From the NCBI GenBank assembly GCA_034359265.1, contig CP136893.1, forward strand, positions 44,341,501 to 44,405,500: DNA of 64,000 nucleotides. Reading direction: 5' to 3'. Under the pieces are notes generated by a model, which was not told the DNA's origin, did not search any database, and worked only from the letters and a program-made list of their open reading frames with translations. Source of the DNA: Canna indica. Taxonomy: Eukaryota > Streptophyta > Magnoliopsida > Zingiberales > Cannaceae. Of the stretch, positions 22,561 to 34,101 are shown piece after piece (the first letter of the stretch is position 1; each line of letters opens with the position of its first letter). Made by a program: the position numbers and the translations under genes.

Positions 22561-22918
22561 GTAGGTAAGCTAGGTAGGTAATTTTGGCTGATCTTGCTAA
22601 TCATGCTTGATCAATGTCTTGCTAATTAGCCTTAAGAGTTTCATCTCCATCATAAATAAATAATATATAGTATTAGAAAAAAAGTATTAGGTATTTAATG
22701 ATTTAATATGTTTAAGCAACCCAAATCATCTACGGGTAACCATGGTTTGTTAGGATTAATTATTTGGCATATATGAAAAAATGTTGTATTTAAAAGAATA
22801 CATGCACTATTACATTTTGTAGAGGTAAATATTCTATTTCCAAATATATGAAACATATTGCAGAATAAGCTAGTTACCCAAATAGTAACTGAAATAATAT
22901 AATGCAAAATATAACGAT
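22561..22918. other. CACTA interior between TNPA exon 1 and retro fragments
   Basis: AT-rich, with a duplicated AAGCTAGGTAGGTA near 22554-22578. The remaining TNPA exons would be expected here on the minus strand but are not recognisable. Confidence 0.45.
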
Positions 22919-23335
22919 CTACCTTTTCTTATCAATAATTAATAGACGTCTATCATCTGCTGTCTCTGACGGTTGTGAAGGTTGATTTGGTCCTCTTCGA
23001 CGTGAAGTATCATCACTGTGTGTAGCAACAGATGTAGATGGCACAAGAGGAGCTGATGGCATCAAATGCAAATGGACTGAAGGTGGTGAGGGTGTTAGTG
23101 TTGGTGTTGGTGTTGGTGCTGGTGCTGGTGCTGGTGCTGGTGCTGATGACGTCAAAGGTGTAGGAGTAGAAGGTGTTTCTAGTGGAACAGTAACAGGTAC
23201 AACAGGAGTACAAGGTGTAGAGGTCGTGGCTCCAACTATAGCTTCAGATGATGATGAGGTCGCAAAAGGTATTTCAATCAAAGGAGGACGCCATCGACCT
23301 CGTCCTCGCCCTCGTCCTCGCCCTCGTGACACCAT
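22919..23335 (-). pseudogene. TNPA-like (En/Spm protein 1) first exon, truncated
   Basis: The accessory protein of CACTA elements binds the subterminal repeats. The reading frame starts MVSRGRGRGRGRGRWRPP, an RGR-rich opening seen in Ptta/En/Spm proteins. It continues through a proline-threonine-alanine low-complexity region (APAPAPAPTPTPT) and ends at a good donor, AAAAG|GTAGATC, at 22920. No downstream exons with the conserved transposase_24-type domain are recognisable before the retro fragments, so the gene appears truncated. Its position downstream of TNP2 on the same strand fits. Confidence 0.6.
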
Positions 23336-23485
23336 TATTTACTAAAAGTGCATTAAAAATAGTTAATAATTCAAGACACATGAATTTTTTTAAAAAAAAT
23401 CAATTACAAATAAATGAGAGTTTGTCATCATGTTCACAATGATTTTATAAGTGATCATCAAAAGTAAACTTATACAAAAAAAGTT

Positions 23486-26400
23486 TCAATCATCATTCTC
23501 CTCATTTGACAAATACTCGTCAACTTCATCATCTTCACTATCTTCCATGTCTATAGTGTCCGCTTCTTCTTCATCCTCCTCAATGGCTTGTCTTCGAGTT
23601 CTTAAGAAAAATTCTTCATGTTGATCTACTTCATCAACTACACCATCGTTATCAACTAATACATTTAACAAATCCAACTCAGTTGTAGGCATAATAGGTT
23701 GTATTGTTTCAACCTCATCCTCTTGAAAAATATCATCGGTCCGTGGAGGGATATTATTGTCTGTTTCTTCAACCTCTAAAACATCAAATCTATTTCTTGC
23801 TTTAATTTTGCATACAGACCACCAATCACTTCTTCTTTTTTTCTTTGAGGGATAACTAGTGTAATAAACTTGTTGAACTTGCTCTGCCAACACAAAAGGA
23901 GCGTCATGATAAAGTCTCAACTTGTGATTGATTTCAACAAGTCCATGGCGAGGATGTACTCTAGCTCCTTTTTCGGTATCAAACCACTCACATTTAAATA
24001 ACACCACATTATTTCCACCAAAGTATTCTACCTCCACAATATCAATCAAAATGCCATAGTAATCAGATTCAAAGTCATTGTAGCAACTACCCTTGACACA
24101 AACACCACTGTTAATTGTTTTCTTTCCATGTGAAAATTCTTTGGTGTGAAACTTGTATCCATTCACAAAATAACCCTTCATGGAACGAACCAATCTTTGT
24201 GGGCCTTGTGCAATGGCAAGTATTCGATTATCAACCATGTCAATGTTATGATTAACCTATCAAAAAAAAGAAATATGAAATAATCAGGATTATTCACATT
24301 GACATTGACACAAGAATAATTGTTCAACTTACATAATCTCTCAACCATTTTGGAAATTCTCTGTCTCGTAACTTCTCTAGTTCTGCGTCAGTTAAGTGTG
24401 GTTCTCTTTGCCTAACGATATCATTAAACTCACTAAAAACAATAAGGTTTACATTAACATAATTTGAATATATGAAATAATTAACGAAAAGTTGATGTTA
24501 ATACTACTACGTACTTAATAAAAGGAGAGATTTCTTGACAATTTATAAGTACGTAAAGCTCCATTGCTTTATACTCAGCTTCGTCGACAACCATCCTATA
24601 ACGTCCAACGGCCCCACAAGGTCGACCAGGATAGGTAAAGATAGATAGGCGTCCCATGGTAGTTGGAACTCCACCATCATCATTTCGAGGCACTTGATTC
24701 AACCTTGTGTTTACCTTTGGTTCAAAGTAGAAAGAACAAAAAGTAGAAATTTCTTGTATGATATATGCTTCACAAATTGATCCTTCAACATATGCTCGAT
24801 TCTTCACTTTTTTCTTCAATTGAAGCATATACCTGAAATATTCTTATAAATTAAGACGTTTAAAAAAATTAAAAATTTGAATGAAGAATCAAAAGGCATA
24901 TGTGTTACCTTTCGAATCTGTACATCCATCTATATTGTACAGGACCGCCAACTTTAGCCTCATAAGGTAAATGAACAGGGAGATGCTCCATAGAGTCGAA
25001 AAAACTTGGTGGAAATATTTTCTCAAGCTTGCATAGTATCTCAACAATATTTAACTCAAGTCTTTTGACCTCCTCAATTCGCAACACACTTGAACACAAG
25101 TCCCGAAAGAATAAACTCAACTCAGTTAATGTATCCCATACTGGATCAGGTAACAAATCACGAAATGCAATTGGAATAAGCCTTTGCATGAAAATATGAC
25201 AATCATGACTTTTCATTCCATAAAATTTGCAATCATCTATATTTACACATCGACTTATGTTTGAAGCATAACCATTAGGAAATTTCAATTCTTTGACCCA
25301 ATGACATACTGCTTTGATTTGTTCTTTGTTCAACACAAATGAGGCTCTCGACTTCAACAGTTTTTCATTGACATTTTGTAATTCTAATTCAGGGCGCTTG
25401 CAATACTTATGCAAATCAGCTCTAGCCTTGACATTGTCTTTTGTTTTTCCCTTGATGTCCATTACCGTATTGAATATATTTTCAAAAACATTTCGTTCAA
25501 TATGCATCACATCTAAGTTGTGTCGAATTAAATTTGTATGCCAATACGGTAAAGTCCAAAAGATACTTTTTTTAACCCAATTGTGTTGTTGCCCAAATCC
25601 TAAAATTCTAGCAACACATTGATTTCCAAATTGAATACTAGGTAATTTATCAACGCGTGCCTTCATTTCATCGCTCGATAATCGTGGAGGTGGAACATCT
25701 CTTTCAATTCGGCCCTTCATAAATTTATCTCTTTGCCTTCGATATGGATGATCAAGAGGGAGAAACTGACGATGGCAATCGAAAAATGATGTCTTTCTTC
25801 CATTTTCAAGAATAAAAGATTTGCTATGCTCTAAACAATATGGACAAGCTAACCTCCCGTGTGTGCTCCATCCTGATAACATAGCATATGCAGGGGTATC
25901 GCTGATAGTCCACATAAGTGCTGCTCTCATTTGAAAATTTTGTTTTCTAAACACATCATATGTCATAATCCCATCAGACCATAACATGTTCAGTTCATCA
26001 ATCAATGGCCTCAAAAATATGTCAAGTTCTTTACGTGGGCTCTTTGGTCCAGGAATTATCAAACTTAAGAATATAAATTGATCTTTCAAACACATAGATG
26101 ACGGCAAATTGTATACAGTAATGAGCACAAGCCAAACTGAATATGGAATAGAAGAATGCCCAAATGGATTAAAGCCATCGGTGCACAATCCTAATCTGAC
26201 ATTCCTTGGATCAGAAGCAAATGAAGGATGGTGAACATCAAACTGTTTTCATGCTTCACTATCTGCAGGATGTGCAATAACATCTGAACTACGATTCTTT
26301 ACATGCCAAATCATATACTCAGCAGTTTTTTCAGACATAAAAAGCCTTTGAAGTCTTGGTGTTATCGGAAGATATCGTAAGACCTTATACGGTATTTTTT

Positions 26401-27226
26401 TTCTCCTACCATTATTTAATGGTGTTGGCTTATATCTAGGATGTCCACACACTGAGCACTGCATGAAATTTGTTGTTTCTTCATAAAACAACATGCAATT
26501 ATTCTGACATGCATCTATCTTTTCGTATCCAAGTCCTAGTTTCTTCATCATCTTCTTTGTTTTATAAAAATTTTCTTCCAACTTCGCATCTTCTGGTAAC
26601 ATATCTTTGATTATTGACATCAGCCGGTCATAGCAAGCTTCACTCATGTTAAACTCAGATTTGCAATTGAGTAACTGTGACATGGCTGATAACCTACTTT
26701 GACTCTTACAACCACTCCATAATGGCTCATCTGCGTAATTCAATAATTCAAAAAATTTGGCAGCTTCTTCATTTGGTCTTTCTTCTACATTTGATGAGCC
26801 AATACCAATTGCATCCACCACCATAGTTCTATAGGGATTTTGAGTGGTGCTTTCTGATTGAGGAATGGTTGAGGATTCACCAACTTCTTCACTTGTCAAC
26901 TCCCCATGTGCAATCCAATGTGTGTAGCGAGGCATAAATCCCTTCGAACATAAGTGATATGCCACATCATCTCGATAATGATAATGATGATTAATACATT
27001 GTCGACATGGGCACCTAATTTTATCACCAAAAACATATTGAGTTTTGGAGTATGCAAAATTAAGAAATCCCTCGACTCCTTGAATAAATTCATCAGTCAA
27101 AACTCCTCTAATTATTCGATATTTCATCCAACTACGATCCGTAGATATTTTGATTAACTTTTTCAACCTAGAAACAATATTAAGCACATTAATTAGAACA
27201 CAATTTAAAAAAAAATCAGCTATCAT
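23486..27226 (-). pseudogene. TNP2-type CACTA transposase, one internal stop
   Basis: Transposase that cuts and moves the element. Exons on the minus strand: about 27170-24909, 24832-24515, 24432-24333 and 24256-23486, all with GT-AG borders that keep frame. Order: transposase-associated N-terminal region (DRSWM, CPCRQCINHHYHYRDDVAYHL), a zinc-like CSVCGHPRYKP, the TNP2 core (SDPRNVRLGLCTDGFNPFG, YCLEHSK, HNLDVMHIERNVFENI), DUF4218-like (FYGMKSHDCHIFMQRLIPI, PVHLPYEAKVGGPVQYRWM), DUF4216-like (YYGILIDIVEVEYFG, LFKCEWFDTEKG) and an acidic C terminus (SEDDEVDEYLSNEENDD). The one obvious lesion is TGA at 26246-26248 where the motif EA-W-KQFD expects tryptophan. The true 5' exon is uncertain; an acceptor CTAG lies near 27170. 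Confidence 0.92.
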
Positions 27227-27813
27227 GTTATTTAGATGATATTTTAAAAAATTAGCTATTAAAGTGGTACCTTGGTTTGTTTGGGAGTTGAGTTAAGCAA
27301 AAGAAGGGGTGGGAAGAGAAAGGGGGACGAAGGAAAAAGATGGTTAACAAATTCCTAGTTATCTAGGTGACAAGAGTATTTAAATATAGCTTCTACTTGG
27401 AATTGTTTTCAATTAAACTTTTAACTACCTTGTTTTTCTTTCGGTACTAGGCAATTTAAAAAAATTGGTAAAAATACCGACCGTACTAGACGGTACAGTA
27501 TTTGAAATCATGCTTCAAACTATCTCTGAAAACGAATATAATGTAAGCACCATAGTTCAACAACTAGCTGTTATGTTAATTGGGTATTTGATAGTGACAC
27601 ACAACAATATGTGGAATAGCAATGGATGTTGACAGACACAATAATTATCAGTAATTATTACCACATAGATACTCTCTAAACCACTGGTGAAAGTTTGATC
27701 ATATGACTACAAACCACTGGTGAATAGAGAGGAGATTATCGGTCTTCTCAAGATTCATTGCTCATGTCTCTGTTCTCAAGGGTTTTAACTTTTTAAGCTC
27801 AAGGTGACGGAGT
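27227..27813. other. CACTA interior between TNP2 and CASPL2 fragment
   Basis: Holds the TNP2 upstream region on the minus strand (AT-rich; possible 5' untranslated exon near 27270-27350 with AGAGAAAGGGGG purines). No other gene seen. Confidence 0.4.
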
Positions 27814-28656
27814 ATGAGCCCAGGGACTGTGGCCGTGTACTATGGAGGTGGAAAGCTGCGAGTCCTGGACAGGAGGATGAAGATGATTGAGGTCGTCCTG
27901 AGGTGTGCCATTTGTGCATTTGGGGTTCTTGCTGCTGCTCTTATAGGGTTTGACTCCCAGGTCAGGAAGTTCTTCTCATTGGAGAAGAAGGCAAGGTTCA
28001 CTGATATGAAAGCTCTGGTGTAAGCCTCTTCGATCTCTTCATTATTGTTCCTCTTGTCTCTTCTGCTATTTTTATCTCATTATTTATGTTTTGATTGAAT
28101 CTGTGCATTCATACCCAATTCTCTTCACCACACAAGATTATGCAATCTTGCTCTATTTAAGACAATCCTGAGGTCCTAAGTATCTAAATTAGGTCATTTT
28201 CTAACAGCTTAAGCATTTGAGACAAGTGACCACCTACCCAAATCTCTTCATCACACAAGATTCTGAGCTGTGGCTTGTTTATGACATTTTTATGCACTCT
28301 TTTCCTTGTGGTAAGTAGGGTATATATGGTCAAGAGTTTAATCCAAGTTCAACTTGCTCCCGAGAAGATCATAAATATATAAACTGAGCTTAAATTTTTT
28401 GGTGTTTCTTATATTTTTTCTCTCCTTATCTCTTCAACACAAGATTATTGCTTGGGACATCTTTCTATTTATTCTTTTCTTGTGATAGTATAAGTTTGAG
28501 ATCGTCTTTGGTATGATTTGCAGGTTCTTGGTGATAGCTAATGGGATGGCTGCAGCATATAGCCTGATCCAGGGGGTGAGGTGTGTGGTGAGCATGGTCA
28601 ATGGGGCTGTGCTCTTGGACAAGGCCATGGCTTGGGCAATCTTCTCTTGTGATTAG
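27814..28656 (+). pseudogene. Captured CASP-like protein (CASPL2 type) gene, exons 1-2
   Basis: CASP-like proteins are small four-helix plasma-membrane proteins, some organising wall-modifying domains. Exon 1 27814-28019 encodes MSPGTVAVYYGGGKLRVLDRR..VVLRCAICAFGVLAAALIGFD, with the first membrane helix and KKARFTDMKAL. Exon 2 28524-28656 gives [23 protein letters not shown], the second helix, ending [14 protein letters not shown]. In CASPL2 proteins exon 2 ends FSGDQ, so the last codon CAG has become TAG right at the donor (TAG|GTGACT). Helices 3 and 4 (exon 3) are absent. Total 112 residues against roughly 200 usual. It keeps a real intron, so it came from genomic DNA. Confidence 0.88.
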
Positions 28657-29680
28657 GTGACTGATTCACCTACAACTCAGTGACTCTCTTTAAGAAGAAG
28701 CAACATGAATGTGAGATTTGGTCATTGTTTTCCAAAGTGTAAGGCATGGTTTTTCATAAGATAGGATATATAGCATTAAATAGCAATGGACTGGAAGGCT
28801 ATTTAATTGCTAAATAAAATTAATCTTCCAGCTTCTAATATTGTAGGCAATTATTAATGAAGTAGTCATTCTCAAGACAATTTATATGTGTGCAATCACT
28901 CACTAGTGTGCATGTGGAAACTTTCATGGGAGTACACAGGCATCTCCCCGAAATATGCCGAGATGGGAGCTTGTTTAAGTAGGAGTAGTACTAGGAAGAA
29001 GGTCCCTCTTGTTAATTGCACTAGCTAGTTGATGAAGCAATTAAAAGCACATGATAAAATAATTGGAGGAAACAAAAAGAGAGACAAGGCCTCATGGGAA
29101 AACCTTGTCTTCTTTTAGATGTTCCAGTAGCTCTTTATGGGAGTGAGGGAGGGAGCTGATGAGCTTTTACATGCTATCACTAAGGAAAGAAGCTCTAAAA
29201 ATACCATTTTCATTAGATATGGTTTCTATCTTATGGCCATTTTCATTATTTGTTTGCTGGAAAATGAGAAAAGAAAAGAAAAGAAAAGAAAAGAAAAGAT
29301 GGATTGAAGTTTTGGGCTGAGGTAGTAGTAGTGGCAGTGGATGTAATGTACAGTTTAGGTTAAAAATGTGTAGTGGCAGTGGATGTAATGTGCAACTTAG
29401 GTAGTAGTAGTAATGGCAGTGGCAGTGGATGTAATGTGCAACTTAGGTAGTAGTAGTAATGGCAGTGGCAGTGGATTGAAGTTTTGCATCCCCAGTCAAT
29501 GAGACCTGCTAGAGAAGGTGATATACCAGTGAGGGTGAAGAATTCTTACAATCCTCAAGCTCCAAGTACTGTCATCACTAGAGAAAGAGATATGAGTAAG
29601 GCATAACCATAAGTCACCAATTTCTATTGTTTCTTCTAGAATTGAGGCCATTTATTCTTATTATTTGGACTCATTATTTT
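28657..29680. other. CACTA interior, non-coding with simple repeats
   Basis: Probably the remains of CASPL2 intron 2 near the start. Then an (AAAAG)n run at 29268-29298 and three tandem copies of GGCAGTGGATGTAATGTGCAACTTAGGTAGTAGTAG-like units at 29320-29475. No gene recognised. Confidence 0.5.
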
Positions 29681-29699
29681 ATTGTGTATAGTTCAGGCT

Positions 29700-29985
29700 A
29701 TACAAACTAGTATTGTTTTGAAATCAAATTTTACCATGTTGGACATTAGAGGAGCTGCTAAGGAAGAGGCAGTGGAGTATTTGGGAAGCCTAATAAGAAT
29801 TCATAGATCAGATTTAATATTGTTGCAGGAAACTCATCTGGAAGATGATGATGCAAAGTTATTTATTAACATATTCCTTTTAAGATTAGAGATGGTTTCT
29901 AGGCTCCTAGATGCCTTCCCATTAAATCAACATCATATTTTATTGCTTATAATCCTCTTCAATCATTTATTGGATGCAAATAATT
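29700..29985 (+). pseudogene. LINE (L1-type) endonuclease fragment
   Basis: The stretch LDIRGAAKEEAVEYLGSLIRIHRSDLILLQETHLEDDDAKLF (29738-29865) matches the start of the apurinic-type endonuclease of plant LINEs. N(I/V)RG opens the domain and LLLQETH holds a catalytic glutamate. The following residues are frame-shifted and no reverse transcriptase follows, so only a short piece is present. Confidence 0.65.
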
Positions 29986-29987
29986 GA

Positions 29988-30700
29988 GTTAAATAGAAAA
30001 AAAACATAAAGAATAACAAAATGCTAAAGGAAACAAGCTAAACAAGATGAGATATGAGCTTGGATGTAGGACTGTTTAGTCCTATAGAGGTTGAGTACCA
30101 TCTGAACTATCTTTGCTAGTTTTGATATCACTTTCATAAAGAAATACACCATTGCTTTTAGTCTCTATCCCATAATGATTGATATTCCGAAGTCCAAACT
30201 GGTGTTTGGACAATTTGGTTTCCTAGCAAAGGTGATTTTTGATACACTAATAGCTTATAATGATCCTTAACTTGAGGTCATCCTCCTCCCTCGAAAGGGG
30301 CATCCCCCTCACAAGATTCTTAACTCAAATAGGTGTCTACCCTAACTTGAGGTCAGTGGTGAACTTTCACTTCACCAAAATGGAGGGCAAGAACAGAGAT
30401 AAATATGAAATGCAAATTAAACACACTAATGAGACAACAACAATTTGATTATGCACTGGATTGACATGCTATAGATAATGTTGGTCGTGACAAGGCAAGG
30501 GGTTGCTTGGGAAGGTTCCTTGGAAGTGAAATGATGGGGGTAATCAAGAAGTTCCTTAAGTTGAAGAATGAATAGTTTAGCGAGAGAGCTAGTCTGAACT
30601 GTGAGAGCCAAATGATTTATATACTAGAGACTAACATGCAAATGATTGAGAGTTCCTTAAGTTGAAGAATGAATGGTTTAGTTGAAGAAGCTCCTTAAGT
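29988..30700. other. CACTA interior before the WEB-family fragment
   Basis: No gene. Contains a direct repeat of about 30 bp, GTTCCTTAAGTTGAAGAATGAAT followed by a variant of AGTTTAG, at about 30550 and 30651; the stretch CTTGAGGTCA also repeats near 30270 and 30345. Confidence 0.5.
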
Positions 30701-30702
30701 TT

Positions 30703-31370
30703 CAGGGTTGAGAGTTCATAAGCTAATGCCTCAGCTTAAGAAATTAGAGGAGGAGAAGTTGCAAGCACTTGACAAGGTCAAGTTTGCTGCTTCATATATT
30801 GATGAACTGTCCGAGGAGAAGAACAAACTCATTGATGAACTTAAGACCAGCAAAGATGAATTGCAAAAAGTTAAAGAAACAATGGAAGGTTTAGCTTCAG
30901 CATTAAATGAAATGTCTACTGAGTCAAGAGAAAATCAAGAAAGGCTTTTAGAAAAGCAAGCTAAAATTGAAGATGCTCGATCGCAGATAGAGCAATTGGA
31001 TTCAACTCTTAAGAACACTGAAGAGAGGTATGAGGTCATGCTTGATGAAGCAAGATATGAGATAGTTTGCCTCAAGAAAATTGTTGAAAAATTGGAAGCT
31101 AAAACTGATAATTCAAGCACTGAGTGGGATACAAAGGAGCTTCACTTAATTAATGCTATCAAAAATTCAGAAGATGAACTAGCTCCTCTCAAAGGCGAAA
31201 TGGCTAAGGTTGTTGATTCACTCAAATTAGCAGAACAAGAAGCACATGAAGCAAAGGCGAATGGAGCTGAGATGTCAAACAAGTTGAAACAAGCTGAATA
31301 TGCAGCAGCAGCTGCTTATGAAGCGGCTGAAGATGCAAAGTCTGAGACTCATGGTAGCATCAGAGAATAA
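30703..31370 (+). pseudogene. Captured WEB-family (At5g16730/At3g02930-like) coiled-coil exon
   Basis: WEB-family proteins are long coiled-coil proteins linked to chloroplast photorelocation. The frame opens after an acceptor-like GTTTCAG and runs 220 codons of uninterrupted heptad-rich sequence. KNKLIDELKTSKDELQKVKETMEGLASALNEMSTESRE and YEVMLDEARYEIVCLKKIVEKLE closely recall the C-terminal third of WEB proteins (there LESSKEEEEKSKKAMESLASALHEVSSESRE). It stops at TAA after SIREE. The N terminus and the rest of the gene are absent, so it is a partial exon copy in the CACTA element, on the strand opposite to the transposase. The long open frame suggests recent capture. Confidence 0.75.
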
Positions 31371-31620
31371 GAAAGGAGTTCACAATGACGAAGAGGAAGA
31401 TCCTATAGGTATTGTGTCCAAGGATTTAGCATCAGAGAAGGACGATGAGGATGAATCTGGAGATGACAATGCATATTCGAAGATTCATGGTGCTATCTTT
31501 GAACAGACAAATAGTATGACAGAGAGCACAGAAATCTTCCCCACCATGAACCAACAGCAAAAGAAGAAAAAGCACAGAAATTTACATGCAGTAAAACAAA
31601 TAAATGCATAAATCAATAAC
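31371..31620 (+). pseudogene. Possible next exon of the WEB-family fragment
   Basis: An acidic frame (ENKKGVHNDEEEDPIGIVSKDLASEKDDEDESGDD) continues directly, in another frame, from 31359 to 31611. It resembles the charged C terminus of such coiled-coil proteins. A frameshift between the two frames would join them; no splice signals separate them. Tentative. Confidence 0.4.
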
Positions 31621-32162
31621 AAGAACATGGCTTTCTAAGAAATCAATAACAACTCTCTAAGAATAATCTATGAAATCTGGAAAATTTTTAATTAGATTAA
31701 AGAAATTTACCTCAAATCAGCACAAATCTAGAGAAATCGGAATAAAGGGGCTTGCGATAGTGTTGGATGGGGGAAGAATCGTGGGTGGCAGGGGGGAGCT
31801 AGCTTGGCGATGGGCCTCCGCGAGAGCTTGTTGCGGGTGGAAGGGGAGATCACGGGTGGTAGGGAAGAAGCGTCGGATGAAGTCGCCGCGGTTGGAGAAG
31901 AATCCCATGATAAACGAGCCTCTGCGAGAGCAGGTGGCAGGGGAGATCGCGGGTGGCAGTCAGATGAAGAAGGATGAAGAAGCGTCGCGGGAGAAGAATC
32001 GCACGACAAAAGGGGGAGAGGGAAACTTTTGTCGCGCGCCTGCAAATTTTTGTCGGGTTGAAAAAAATAAGTAAGGGCGCGAGTTTTTGTCGGCTGGGAG
32101 AGAGGGAAAGGCTGGTCGGCTGAAAAATAAGATGGGATGAAAAGAAATAAGGATTTTCTAAA
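31621..32162. other. CACTA interior, right, G/A-rich
   Basis: GC- and purine-rich with repeated GCGGGTGG(C/A)AG phrases (GATCGCGGGTGGCAG, GATCACGGGTGGTAG). Frames on both strands are low-complexity and I recognise no protein. It lies between the WEB fragment and the right subterminal repeats, at the 5' end relative to TNP2, so it could act as promoter. Confidence 0.4.
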
Positions 32163-32267
32163 ATTTACCAACAGATATATGTATCTGTTGGTAATTTTGT
32201 TGGTAATACCAACAAAACATATCGGTTGGTAACACATCCGTCGGTGAAACCTTCTTTTCTTGTAGTG
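32163..32267. repeat. CACTA subterminal region and terminus, right
   Basis: Several GTTGGTAATACCAAC-like and CATCCGTCGGTG motifs followed by the 13-bp terminal repeat ending TTTTCTTGTAGTG. Far fewer motifs than on the left side. Confidence 0.8.
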
Positions 32268-32270
32268 TTT

Positions 32271-33088
32271 GATTGAAGTAGATGGTCTTCACCTGAAACT
32301 GATCTGCCTCGATTTCGAAGCACAACCACTACGGTGAAAGCACAAGGAAACTGGGAGGAAGAAGAAGAATCGAGAGGTGGCAGAAGACAAGAGCGACGAG
32401 GATGATTTGACAGGAATAACAGTAGAGAGGGGATGACGATAGTAGCGATGGACGCATGCTGATGGCAAGGGTGGTGGTTAGGGTCTATAGAGGAAGAAGG
32501 AAGGACGAAAGAAGATTTTGAAAAGAGTTTTTTGATAATTTTTTGTGAAATCAAAAACTACAAAATTGGATTGCCATATATGTTAACAAAACATGTCAAA
32601 CGGGTGTAATGTTATATTATCGGTAAGTTGAAGATGACAATCTATCTTAATAATATGGATTATCATTATAATATTATCAAGCAATTTAATAGAAAACAAC
32701 CTTATGGTGCAAATTATGCCCATCTTACAAATTGACAAATAGTAAATCTAAAAACTTTTTTTATTTTTTCTCCCTTCCATACGAATCAAGTTTGCACACT
32801 TCCTAGTTAGATTTTTATTATTTGTTGATCAAATTCAATCACTTCTGGACTAGGTTCACACACTTTTTTTAGTCAAATTCACCCATTTTTCTAGGTAGGT
32901 TCATCAAATCTATGAAAAATCGATTTAAGTGAAATAAAACATAAAGAAACTTTAATATCTAGAATTTATCATTTTGTAGGTAACGGGCATTTTATAGGTG
33001 ATCGGCATGGACTGTAACAAAAAATAAATGCAGTTTAGACTTTACCAAAATTTTATTTTTTTATCCGACAATAATTTTTTTACTCCTA
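32271..33088. other. Flanking sequence right of the CACTA element
   Basis: No intact gene. 32271-32560 continues the sequence cut by the CACTA insertion (TTCGAAGCACAACCACT echoes AATCGAAGCACAAC just left of it). 32600-32710 is AT-rich with ATAATCC phrases. The rest is AT-rich spacer. Confidence 0.45.
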
Positions 33089-34101
33089 GAGCATGTTTGG
33101 TTCGCAAGCTGTTTGTCACAAGACACCAGACAAGGACAAGGACAAGACACCAGGTGTTCTGTGACAACAATTATACCATGTTTGTTTCGTCAAGAACAAG
33201 ACACAATATCCAGTTCAGTCATGTGTTTGTTTTGCTATAACGCAGTATTGTATCAGTCAAAATGACAAAAATACCCTTTTATATTTTTAATATTCAAATT
33301 GAATTTTATATATTTCTTAATACAGAATTATATTAAATACTAGCATTTTAGATTCCCCGCACTTGTAAAATTGCAGCAATGCAATATAGATCTATCTTGT
33401 CATAAAAAGCTCTGAAATGAAGGCAATAATGATATACATTTTCTCGAGAAACTTCATGATTATTGTTTAATTAATCTCAATCCATGCAGTCATGTTAGTT
33501 ATACAAAGATAAGATTTTGAATTAAGGTATAGTTAGTCATATCACCCTTGAGATCAAAAAACACAACAAAAAATCAAAAAATTATCATCTTTCCATGTAT
33601 TAAATCAGCATCTTCACATAGTTAGTCATATTACATAATGCATGTGACTAGAGAGGCTGAAATATGACCATCTATCTGAAGTTAGCTATATTCTTAACTA
33701 CTTTTTGCCGGTTAAAACAGTCACTTGCAAGTTAACTTTGGAATATTTTTATTGGTGTTCTTTAATTGGTATATATCTGAAGTTAGCTCGATCCTTGGTT
33801 CATGGAACCTTGGAAGGTTTAAAGGCTAAATCTTAATAATCCAAGCAGAAGTCACGCTCTCTTCATTGCATAGTTTAGTTAGAAGATTCTATTAAGCATT
33901 CGAACAATAATTACAACAATGGCTGCCCACCAAAATGAATGTTCGTAGTATCTGACTGTTACTTACATAAGGATCTCAAGTTGTTAACCTGCAACCAGGT
34001 TGTAGGAAAAGGTCCACAAAATTGGGGCAGCCTGAATACCTAAAAAAAATAATCAATGTCTGTAGATATCCTCAAGCCTGCACAAGTTTGCTAGGCAAAT
34101 A

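Larger units (their letters stand above)
18989..32267 (-). mobile_element. 13.3-kb CACTA (En/Spm-type) transposon with captured gene fragments
   Basis: Ends are exact 13-bp inverted repeats, CACTACAAGAAAA at 18989 and its complement ending TGTAGTG at 32267. TTT on each side (18986-18988 and 32268-32270) is the 3-bp target duplication expected for CACTA. Subterminal ACCGACGGA and GTTGGTAATACCAAC motifs crowd both ends (19010-19380 and 32163-32250). On the minus strand it encodes TNP2 transposase and then a TNPA-like first exon, the normal CACTA order. The rest is cargo: RFC clamp-loader exons, copia integrase, palindromic arrays (downstream side), and CASPL2 exons, LINE endonuclease and a WEB-family exon (upstream side). 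Host flanks join cleanly when it is removed. Confidence 0.95.
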
